Shown one piece after another: positions 11,279 to 17,570 of a DNA stretch of 24,112 nucleotides. This stretch comes from an uncultured Bilophila sp. (GTDB taxonomy: Bacteria > Desulfobacterota > Desulfovibrionia > Desulfovibrionales > Desulfovibrionaceae), in assembly GCA_910585945.1 (NCBI GenBank), contig CAJUHZ010000038.1, positions 1 to 24,112 of the forward strand. The letters are read 5' to 3'. The first letter of the stretch is position 1. Every line of letters begins with the position of its first letter. Under the pieces are notes generated by a model that saw only the letters and a program-made list of their open reading frames with translations, was not told the origin of the DNA and made no database searches. Position numbers and translations under genes: made by a program.

Positions 11279-11749
11279 CTACCAGCGGTAATGGGCGAAA
11301 GCCTTGTTGGCTTCAGCCATGCGGTGGGTGTCTTCCTTCTTCTTGACGGCCCCGCCGCGGTTGTTGAAGGCGTCCAGCAGCTCGGCGGCCAGCTTGCTGG
11401 CCATGCTCTTCTCGCCGCGCGAACGCGCGTAGTTGATAAGCCAGCGGATGGAAAGGGAAATCTGGCGATCGGGCCGGACTTCCATAGGCACCTGGTAGGT
11501 GGCGCCGCCCACGCGGCGGGCCTTGACTTCAAGGTGCGGCTTCACGTTTTCCACGGCCTTTTCAAAGGCGCGGAGGGCTTCCTCGCCGGTCTTTTCGGCC
11601 AGGGCTTCCAGAGCGCCGTAAAAAATCTTTTCAGCCGCGCCCTTCTTGCCGTTGTACATGAGGCGGTTCACGAAACGGGCGGCAAGACGGCTGCCGTAAA
11701 TGGGATCGGGCAGAATTTCCCTTCTGGGAACAGGGCCTTTACGAGGCAT
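11279..11749 (-). CDS. rpsG: 30S ribosomal protein S7
   Basis: Primary-binding 30S protein that nucleates assembly of the small-subunit head. It has 156 residues, the usual length, beginning MPRKGPVPRREILPDPIYG and containing VGGATYQVPMEVRPDR. The frame stays open upstream to 11887, but GGAGAAT just before the ATG at 11749 and the conserved N-terminus fix the start. It is 14 bases from fusA but 539 bases from rpsL, which is unusual. The family is known to act as a translational repressor of its own operon in some bacteria; whether the hairpins upstream serve that here is not known. Confidence 0.98.
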   Translation of the reverse strand: MPRKGPVPRREILPDPIYGSRLAARFVNRLMYNGKKGAAEKIFYGALEALAEKTGEEALRAFEKAVENVKPHLEVKARRVGGATYQVPMEVRPDRQISLSIRWLINYARSRGEKSMASKLAAELLDAFNNRGGAVKKKEDTHRMAEANKAFAHYRW

Positions 11750-12054
11750 GACATTCTCCGGTGCGGCGCGTCGTGCGCCGCGGTCGCAGTGTTCCAGCGT
11801 GTCCGTGCATGTTTGGCGGCGCGCCGGCGCGCCATTCTGACGGACCGCCCGGGCGTGTCCCCACTGCGCCTGTCCGAAAACAGGCATGGGCGCGCACCCC
11901 TGGCGATGTGTTTGCTCGTTCGCAACCGAAGCGAGCGTGTCTTCACGCTTCGAGACTGAAAAATCTCAAACCGGAACCTTTCTCCGTTTTCAACGGAAAA
12001 CGATCCTGGTGTCTCATTGCAAAAATTCTGCGAAGAATTTTTGCAAGATCGTTC

Positions 12055-12090
12055 GCGAAAAAACGTGGTTTTTCGCTCACTCACAGCGGC
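12055..12090 (+). repeat. Dispersed hairpin repeat, copy a
   Basis: GCG and A-rich arm, loop ACGTGG, then T-rich arm and CGC, followed by TCACTCACAGCGGC. It shares the core (about five A, ACGYGG, about five T) and the GCTCA / ACGGC-like tail with copies at 12203, 21529 and 23267. Confidence 0.55.
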
Positions 12091-12202
12091 TACGCCGCCG
12101 CAAAACCCTTACGGGTTTTGTAGTGGCTGCTTTTGCAAGCGGACATAAAACATTTTGCGTTTAAATTTTTTCAAAATTCAAACGCTTCGCTACCTTCATT
12201 TC

Positions 12203-12237
12203 GCTTGAAAAACGCGGTTTTCAAGCTCATTACGGCG
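12203..12237 (+). repeat. Dispersed hairpin repeat, copy b
   Basis: A 9-bp stem (GCTTGAAAA and its complement) encloses ACGCGG and is followed by TCATTACGGCGC. The core and tail match copy a while the outer stem arms differ from it and still pair perfectly. TTCATTTC lies immediately upstream, like the TCATTTC before copies c and d. Confidence 0.6.
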
Positions 12238-12288
12238 CGGGCGTCCGCTTGTACGCGTCCGCAAAGCAATTTTTCATGAAAAATTGCT

Positions 12289-12663
12289 CTAGGACTTGGG
12301 CCGCTTGGCGCCGTACTTGGAACGACGCTGGCGACGATCCTGCACGCCAGAGGTGTCCAGAGTGCCGCGCACGATGTGGTAACGGACGCCGGGAAGGTCT
12401 TTCACACGGCCGCCGCGGATCATCACCACGGAGTGTTCCTGCAGGTTGTGGCCTTCGCCCGGGATGTAGGCGGTGACTTCAATGCCGTTGGTGAGGCGCA
12501 CGCGAGCGACTTTGCGAAGGGCCGAGTTCGGCTTCTTCGGGGTCGTGGTGTACACGCGGGTGCACACGCCGCGGCGCTGGGGGCAGGCCTGGAGCGCCGG
12601 GGTCTTCTTGCGCTTCACCACCTGCTTCCGCTCCTTGTGGATGAGCTGGTTGATGGTGGGCAT
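12289..12663 (-). CDS. rpsL: 30S ribosomal protein S12
   Basis: Decoding-centre protein of 124 residues. It starts MPTINQLIHKERK and contains TTTPKKPNSALRK and GGRVKDLPGVRYH, the two loops where streptomycin-resistance changes arise in other bacteria; here both have the usual residues. GGAGGAA lies five bases before the ATG at 12663, so this start is preferred over the in-frame one four codons upstream. It is the first gene of the str operon, with its own promoter candidate at 12765-12793, and is separated from rpsG by the hairpin-rich spacer. Confidence 0.98.
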   Translation of the reverse strand: MPTINQLIHKERKQVVKRKKTPALQACPQRRGVCTRVYTTTPKKPNSALRKVARVRLTNGIEVTAYIPGEGHNLQEHSVVMIRGGRVKDLPGVRYHIVRGTLDTSGVQDRRQRRSKYGAKRPKS

Positions 12664-12732
12664 GGATTCCTCCAAAATCTGGGAGTGTCTGAAAGGGGCC
12701 CGCCCTGTCGGGGCGCGCCCGCCTTACGAAAA

Positions 12733-12752
12733 CCGCCTGAAATTTCAGGCGG
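12733..12752. terminator. Perfect 20-bp palindrome before rpsL
   Basis: CCGCCTGAAATTTCAGGCGG is a perfect palindrome; on the minus strand it is followed by TTTTCG. It can terminate transcription coming from the CI-like gene. If the rpsL promoter at 12765-12793 is real, the same stem would lie within the first few nucleotides of the rpsL mRNA and could protect its 5' end. Confidence 0.65.
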
Positions 12753-12764
12753 CCGAATCCATTG

Positions 12765-12793
12765 CTGATAGCCTGCCCGCGCCGCCCTGTCAA
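12765..12793 (-). promoter_or_regulatory. Candidate sigma70 promoter of the str operon
   Basis: On the minus strand, a consensus TTGACA (12793-12788) and TATCAG (12770-12765) are 17 bases apart. They lie about 100 bases upstream of rpsL and downstream of the CI-like gene's stop. This is the best -35 match among the spacers I examined. Confidence 0.6.
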
Positions 12794-12812
12794 GGGCGAA
12801 TCCGCGGTCCCT

Positions 12813-13601
12813 TCAATGCGCCTCCTGCAGAACCCAGACGAGCCTTCCCAGCAGGCGTTCACGGCACGAGGCGGGGGTGAGCCGCAATTCGGGGTAGGCC
12901 GTGTTTTCCGCCCGCGCGCTGTATGTGCCGCTCCGTTCGTCCCAGAAAAGACGGCGCAGGCCCGGCCCTTCTCCGGGCAGGATCAGGGCATGGACCCGCC
13001 CGTTCGTCGGGCTGTCGGCTGTGGCGTCCACGCCGGCGTACGCCCCCGGACCGGCCAGGGGCGCGGCGGCGTCGGTATGCATCGCCAGCACAAGAATATG
13101 CGGGCCGATGTGGCTTTGAGGCATCGTGATCCTGCCGACAGGGGCAAGCTCCGCGCGCGCCCGCGCCAGCGCCTTCGCGGCCGCCGTCTCCCGCTCTCCT
13201 GCCCGCGACGGCGCGCCGGAAGACGGCACGGTGGAGGACGACACGACAGGAGACGGCATGACCGCGCCCGGCGCGGCGTAGACTGTGGCCACAGCCGGCC
13301 GGGCCGCCGGAGCGGCATTGAGGGCCGGATCGATCGCCGGAGCGTCGGCATCGTCCATGCCGGCAGGCCCGTACCCCGCCCCGGTCCGCAAGAAAACCGG
13401 GCCGACGCCCTGCTTCAGCCAGTCCGGATTCACCCCGAGCACATCAAACAGCTTCAGGCGCCATTCCGCAGGCACAACATGGCGTTTTTTGGCATCGGAT
13501 ATGCTGGACTGGCTTATTCCGAGCAATGCGGCCAGGCCGCTTTGCGTCCTCGTGCGCGTGACGGCCCGAATCCGTTGCATGATTTCGGCATAATCATTCA
13601 T
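12813..13601 (-). CDS. CI-like HTH regulator with degenerate S24 domain
   Basis: A 262-residue DNA-binding protein. Residues about 1-65 form a phage CI-type helix-turn-helix (IMQRIRAVTRTRTQSGLAAL, then LGISQSSISDAKKRHVVPAEW, then LFDVLGVNPDWLKQG), as in the Bac_CI_repr family. A Pro/Ala/Ser-rich linker of about 100 residues follows. The C-terminal ~90 residues resemble a LexA/CI S24 domain, but the expected GDSM-type serine site reads HTDAAAPLAG with no serine, and the lysine position in GRVHALILPGEGPGLRRL is Arg. Self-cleavage is therefore unlikely. GAGGA six bases before the ATG at 13601 sets the start. It probably represses or senses a ligand rather than responding to RecA. Target unknown. 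Confidence 0.8.
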   Translation of the reverse strand: MNDYAEIMQRIRAVTRTRTQSGLAALLGISQSSISDAKKRHVVPAEWRLKLFDVLGVNPDWLKQGVGPVFLRTGAGYGPAGMDDADAPAIDPALNAAPAARPAVATVYAAPGAVMPSPVVSSSTVPSSGAPSRAGERETAAAKALARARAELAPVGRITMPQSHIGPHILVLAMHTDAAAPLAGPGAYAGVDATADSPTNGRVHALILPGEGPGLRRLFWDERSGTYSARAENTAYPELRLTPASCRERLLGRLVWVLQEAH

Positions 13602-13974
13602 AAAATTCCTCATTTTCACATATAGATTTATCAAATAATGTCTGTTTGCGACTGATACAGCCAATAATCGGAAGAAGCAAGCCTAAAACAGGCAAACAAA
13701 TACAGAAAAAATGACAAAACATGAACATTGACGGCCGGCAGGGATTGCGGTCGGAAGCATTCCGGAAACGATCCGAATCCGATCCGCTTTTTTCCGGCAG
13801 ACAGGACGGATCATGGCAGCGAGCGGAAAGGGAATCGGCAGACAGCGAATCGGATGCGCAACGGCCCACAGGGACGGGCCTGCCCTGTGCGGGGATGCCG
13901 ATCGCAAAAGGCGAGGATCGGGAAGGAAGCGGGAGGGGAACGGGAAAGAAACGGAAAAGATCAGGGGGAGGACG
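13602..13974. other. Spacer between CI-like regulator and GtrA/GT-C gene
   Basis: This 373-bp region has no convincing gene. The part near the regulator (13620-13720) is AT-rich and should hold its promoter and operators; short inverted sites such as GCCT-AAAAC-AGGC (13681-13693) are present but weak. A hydrophobic 44-codon minus-strand frame (13594-13728) ends across the regulator's start but has no ribosome binding site. An imperfect hairpin (7-bp stem) lies at 13867-13889. From about 13905 to 13975 the plus strand is almost all purine, so the RNA from the upstream gene would be pyrimidine-rich there. Confidence 0.7.
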
Positions 13975-13975
13975 T
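13905..13975 (-). terminator. Possible Rho utilization (rut-like) tract
   Basis: Directly after the stop codon of the GtrA/GT-C gene, the transcribed sense is strongly C and T rich and poor in G over about 70 bases. Rho loads on C-rich, G-poor RNA, and no intrinsic terminator is visible for this gene. This reading is from composition only. Confidence 0.3.
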
Positions 13976-16458
13976 CACTCCTGCCGTGCTTCGGAGGGAC
14001 GTCGGAAGACCACGAAATGTCTGGTTTCGTCCACCTGCCTCCATTCGCGGCGAACACGCGCGGGCACGGTGTAGCGGGTGCGCGCGTAGCCGTCTGGCGA
14101 GATCGTGTCAAGCTGATCGCGTTCGAACAACACCACAATATCCCGCTCCATCAGGAGTCGATAGACGGTCTCCGTTTCTCCGTTGATTTCCCAGTCCTGC
14201 AACCACTCGGCGGGCAGGGCCGGTCTGTCGCCGGTCAGCAGGTACGCCAGGGGAAAGCCCGGCAGGGTCTTGTAATTCGGCCCGTAGCGGGCGCGGAGAT
14301 CGCGCAGTTCCCGCAGCAGTTCCAGACTTTGCGCATCGACAAGCACGCCCGTCAGGCGGGGAAAAACCGTCCCCGCATCATGCGTCAGGCTTGAGCGCGG
14401 CATGTCGCGCGCCGGAAAAACGTAGGGACGCTCATACCCCGTGCGGAACATGATCACCCCGCAGACAAGCGCAAGCCAGAGCAGGGGCGCGCCCGCCCTG
14501 CTCTGCTCTGGCCTGCCTTCCCCTGCCGTGTCGTGCGCACGCGGCCGCGCGTTCTCCCGGCTTGTGACAAACGCATGGAAAAACACCGCGCCAAGCAGCA
14601 ACGGGGCCGCAAAAAACGCTGGAACCTTGTAACCGCCGCTGATGCCCGTGGACCACGCCAGCGCCAGCGCCGCGCCAAAGCCCACCGAGGGGCCAAAACT
14701 TCGCGCCGCGGCGGAACGCAAACCGTCCATGCGCGCGAAGGGCGCGAGAAAATGCCGGGGCAACAGGATCATGACGCCGCCAAGCGTCACCAGCAGCATG
14801 GGCCACGACGCGCCGTAGCCGATCCACTCTCTGCTCGTCAGGGCGGTGTGGACATACCAGACCGTCAGCGCCAGAAAATAGAGCGGAACAGGCTGGATGA
14901 GCCAGCGGATCAGCCCCCGCGACAGGATCGCGCGGCGAGGCGCGCGCCGCCTCAGGCGCGCCGCAAGCTCAAGCAGGAGCCAACCGCCGGCGGCCACGGC
15001 AGGCAGCCCGAGGGGTTGTCTCAAGTAGATGAAAATGCCGGCCTCCAGGGCTTCATGCAGGCTGAGACCGCCCGTGGTCTGCTCGCGAAAGGCGCTCCAG
15101 ATCCCCGCGTGGAGGCAAAGGATCACGAACGCCCCCAGGCACAGCGCCGTTCCAACGGCCGTGCCGACGGCCCGTCGGCGCGAATGGAAGGTCAGCGCCG
15201 CCAGAAAGGCGGCGACGGGAACAAAAAGAAACGATTGCTTGGTGAGCACGGCCACGCCGCCCAGAACGCCGGCGAGCGCCCCTGTTGCGAAATCCCGAAT
15301 GCGGGCGGAAGCCCGCGCCCGGCCGCGCCGTCCCTGATCGCAAACGGCCCTGCCCCGCACCGCGACGTACAGCGCCGCCGCGCCGAACAGCGTCCCGTCC
15401 GCCGTGTGCCAGGGCATGGCCGGAAAACTGTGCACCCCAAAAACAAAGGCCGCCGTGGCCAGGAGCGGAACCGGCACGCCAATCCGGTCGAAATCAAAGA
15501 TCCGACGCAGGAACAACGTGCCGAGCCATGCGGCGGCCAGCATTTCGGCAAGGAACCCGGCCTTGCCGGCAAGCACGCTCGCCCGTTCCGGCGTCAGCCA
15601 CAGCCACAGGGCGTGCCAGTACAGAGAGGCAGGCGGCTTGGTGTAATAAAAATCGCGGAAAGGAACCTCTCCCAGCAAAACGCGCCAGGAATGTCCGTAA
15701 AAGAAACCGAAATCCGTGGTGTCGATGCCGTAGGGGGCGTACAGGGCAAGATAAGCCAGGGGCAGCAATACGGCAAAGACCGTGGCCGCCCCTTCGGAAT
15801 CGGACGAACCGGCGCGCGCGTCAGTGGCTCGCGCGAAACTGTAGACCCGGTGACCGATGAAATTGACGAAAAAGCCCAGGACAATGCCGAACGCATGGCA
15901 CGCGCCCTCCAGCAGGCGGGGCGTCCATGCCGCCAGCGCAACAGGCACGGATGCCTGACAGCCGAACACGGCAGCGAGCCGTTCCAGCTCCGGGCCGACG
16001 CTCTCCGGGCGCAACAGTTCCGGCACGGCCAGACGAAGCGCGGCCAGGGCGAGGGTGGACCCTACCCAGACCACTGCCAGCCCGACATGCGCCACCAGGA
16101 CAAAGCGGCCGATCATGCCCGCCTCGACGCGAGGCGCTCCGAAAGCCCGCCGGTAGGAAAGCAGAAAAACGACAGCCATGCCCATATACGTCGCAAGCAC
16201 GACGCTGGCCTCAAAGCCCACCACTTCCGCCAGGGGGAAACGGGCGACGAAATTGACCAGCGTCCCCAGAATCGACGCCTGGAGGTAACGCGCGGCCTGC
16301 CGGCGCACAGGCTGGAGAGGATCGCAGACGCGCCCTGCGGATGTTTCATCGCCCGTGCGCGCCTTGCCTGCCCCATCCTCCTCAATTGGGCAGAGACGCC
16401 GCAAGGCTTTCCGAAACGCGGCGTTCACCGGGACAGGGGAGCGCCGCAGTGCGGACAC
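13975..16458 (-). CDS. GtrA-domain / GT-C glycosyltransferase fusion
   Basis: An 827-residue integral membrane protein joining two functions. Residues about 55-210 are a GtrA-like domain with four hydrophobic segments, ending NFIGHRVYSFAR; GtrA proteins are thought to flip undecaprenyl-phosphate-linked sugars. Residues about 225 to 700 form a GT-C (ArnT/PMT-like) polytopic transferase with an acidic first loop (DTTDFGFFYGHSW, then LLGEVPFRDFYYTKPP) that would use a lipid-linked sugar outside the cytoplasmic membrane. A soluble tail of about 110 residues follows. The first codon at 16458 is GTG without a clear ribosome binding site, and the N-terminal ~40 residues are not conserved-looking, so the start is uncertain. 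It overlaps the upstream GtrB-type gene by 34 bases, implying translational coupling. Together they could synthesise, flip and attach one sugar to a surface polymer. The acceptor is unknown. Confidence 0.85.
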   Translation of the reverse strand: MSALRRSPVPVNAAFRKALRRLCPIEEDGAGKARTGDETSAGRVCDPLQPVRRQAARYLQASILGTLVNFVARFPLAEVVGFEASVVLATYMGMAVVFLLSYRRAFGAPRVEAGMIGRFVLVAHVGLAVVWVGSTLALAALRLAVPELLRPESVGPELERLAAVFGCQASVPVALAAWTPRLLEGACHAFGIVLGFFVNFIGHRVYSFARATDARAGSSDSEGAATVFAVLLPLAYLALYAPYGIDTTDFGFFYGHSWRVLLGEVPFRDFYYTKPPASLYWHALWLWLTPERASVLAGKAGFLAEMLAAAWLGTLFLRRIFDFDRIGVPVPLLATAAFVFGVHSFPAMPWHTADGTLFGAAALYVAVRGRAVCDQGRRGRARASARIRDFATGALAGVLGGVAVLTKQSFLFVPVAAFLAALTFHSRRRAVGTAVGTALCLGAFVILCLHAGIWSAFREQTTGGLSLHEALEAGIFIYLRQPLGLPAVAAGGWLLLELAARLRRRAPRRAILSRGLIRWLIQPVPLYFLALTVWYVHTALTSREWIGYGASWPMLLVTLGGVMILLPRHFLAPFARMDGLRSAAARSFGPSVGFGAALALAWSTGISGGYKVPAFFAAPLLLGAVFFHAFVTSRENARPRAHDTAGEGRPEQSRAGAPLLWLALVCGVIMFRTGYERPYVFPARDMPRSSLTHDAGTVFPRLTGVLVDAQSLELLRELRDLRARYGPNYKTLPGFPLAYLLTGDRPALPAEWLQDWEINGETETVYRLLMERDIVVLFERDQLDTISPDGYARTRYTVPARVRREWRQVDETRHFVVFRRPSEARQE

Positions 16459-17426
16459 CGGGCCGGCGGTTCGCCCGCGCCGGCGTCAAAGCCGATGCGC
16501 GAACGCACAATATATTGCGGCCGCCCCTTGCTCTCCTCAAAGATCCGGCCAAGGTATTCACCGATGATCCCGAGCGACATGAGGATAAGCCCGCCGATCA
16601 CAAGCAGGGCCACCATCTGTGACGGATAGCCCGGCACGTCCACGCCAAACAGCAGGGTCCGCGCCGTAAGCCACGCGGCGTACACAAAACCGAGCAAGGC
16701 CACCCCAAACCCGATATAACTCCAGATCCGCAAGGGAAACGTGCTGAAACTGGTGATCCCGTCCAGGGCAAAGTTCCACAGCTTCCACACGTTCCAGGAA
16801 GTGTTCCCGGCCACGCGGGCGGGTCTGTCGTACAGAACGATCGCCTGACGGAAGCCCACCCAGGCGTACAGCCCCTTGGTGAAGCGTACCCGCTCCGGAA
16901 GGCTGTTCAGCGCGTCCAGGGAGGCGCGGTTCATGAGCCGGTAGTCGCCCGCGTTGGGAACCAGCCGCCGCCCGCACAGATAGTTGAAAAAGGCGTAGAA
17001 CCACGCGGCGCTGCGGCGCTTGAACGCGGTGTCCGCATCGCGGCGCTTGCGAACCCCCACAACAACGTCATATCCTTCCTCCCACTTGCGCAGAAAGGAA
17101 GAAATCAGCTCCGGCGGATCCTGAAGATCCGCATCCATAGGGATGGCCGCCGCCCCGGACGCAGCCTGAAGCCCGGCCGCCAGGGCCAGTTCCTTGCCGA
17201 AGTTGCGGGAGAAGTCCACGATCCTGATCCGGGGGTCTTCTTCCCGCGCGGCCAGGAGCAGTTCAAGACTGCCGTCCCGGCTTCCGTCATTCACGAAAAT
17301 GAATTCAAAACGGTAATCCGGCTCTGCTTCCAGTACCGGACGCACGGCCGCAAGAAAGTGGGGAATGGCCGATTCCTCATTGTATACAGGAATGACCAGC
17401 GAAACGAGCTTGGATGCTTGCGACAT
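16425..17426 (-). CDS. GtrB/DPM1-type undecaprenyl-phosphate glycosyltransferase
   Basis: A 333-residue membrane-bound GT2 that likely transfers a sugar to undecaprenyl phosphate on the cytoplasmic side. Motifs: SLVIPVYNEE, FVNDGSRDGS, DFSRNFGKELAL, and MDADLQDPPELI with the DADLQD metal site. Two C-terminal membrane helices (about 235-260 and 270-295) are followed by GEYLGRIFEESKGRPQYIV, typical of GtrB and ArnC. The extreme C-terminus adds a CPHCGAPLSR tail, a half zinc-ribbon not typical of the family. The ATG at 17426 has AAGGATGG upstream; the frame is open to 17519. It overlaps the GtrA/GT-C gene by 34 bases. Confidence 0.92.
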   Translation of the reverse strand: MSQASKLVSLVIPVYNEESAIPHFLAAVRPVLEAEPDYRFEFIFVNDGSRDGSLELLLAAREEDPRIRIVDFSRNFGKELALAAGLQAASGAAAIPMDADLQDPPELISSFLRKWEEGYDVVVGVRKRRDADTAFKRRSAAWFYAFFNYLCGRRLVPNAGDYRLMNRASLDALNSLPERVRFTKGLYAWVGFRQAIVLYDRPARVAGNTSWNVWKLWNFALDGITSFSTFPLRIWSYIGFGVALLGFVYAAWLTARTLLFGVDVPGYPSQMVALLVIGGLILMSLGIIGEYLGRIFEESKGRPQYIVRSRIGFDAGAGEPPARCPHCGAPLSR

Positions 17427-17451
17427 GGCGTTCCATCCTTCAGTGGCGTTC

Positions 17452-17480
17452 GGCGCCCTGCAACGAGGTTGCAGAGCGCC
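17452..17480. promoter_or_regulatory. 13-bp hairpin upstream of gtrB-like gene
   Basis: GGCGCCCTGCAAC and its complement (one wobble pair) enclose a GAG loop 26 bases upstream of the GtrB-type start. There is no T tract on either strand, so it is probably a leader structure or processing site rather than a terminator. It sits between ppiD and the glycan genes. Confidence 0.45.
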
Positions 17481-17555
17481 GGATCGTTTCGGGATCATGA
17501 AAACGACTCCCGCACGCATTCCCGTCAGACTCCCGCCTGACAGAAAAAGCCGCGC

Positions 17556-17570
17556 ATGGAATGACTTCTA
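17556..17570 (-). repeat. Terminal-repeat-like sequence at ppiD stop
   Basis: TAGAAGTCATTCCAT: its first three bases are the ppiD stop codon. The same sequence with one difference (TAGAAGTCATTTCAT) follows the stop of the sigma54-type regulator, where it is the inner end of a 118-bp inverted-repeat element. A TCCCGCCTGAC hairpin block next to it (17531-17541) also recurs at 23331-23341. Confidence 0.5.

Larger units (their letters stand above)
11750..12288. other. Hairpin-rich spacer between rpsL and rpsG
   Basis: This 539-bp stretch has no supported gene. It contains a dense series of inverted repeats: 11763-11781 (7-bp stem), 11818-11833 (16-bp palindrome, two GGCGCGCC units), 11927-11952, 11985-12002 (7 bp, AACG loop), 12019-12044 (11 bp, GCGA loop), 12055-12076 (8 bp), 12086-12098 (5 bp), 12101-12120 (8 bp, TTAC loop), 12157-12185 (6+6 bp with one mismatch), 12203-12226 (9 bp) and 12266-12287 (10 bp, two-base loop). 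The 12266-12287 stem comes one base after the rpsL stop and is followed by TTTG on the minus strand, so it might partly terminate transcription. The half nearer rpsL is much AT-richer than the flanking genes. Confidence 0.85.

Noticed and set aside
13594..13728. 44-codon hydrophobic frame overlapping the CI-like gene's start (possible coupled leader peptide)
   Set aside because: No ribosome binding site and AT-rich composition alone explains the hydrophobic residues; would need conservation in relatives.
13867..13889. CACAGGG/CCCTGTG stem as terminator of the GtrA/GT-C gene
   Set aside because: Nine-base loop and no T tract on the minus strand; kept only as part of the spacer description.
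14533..16629. 698-codon plus-strand frame rich in Arg, Gln and Gly
   Set aside because: Antisense shadow of the membrane protein; composition is typical of such artefacts.
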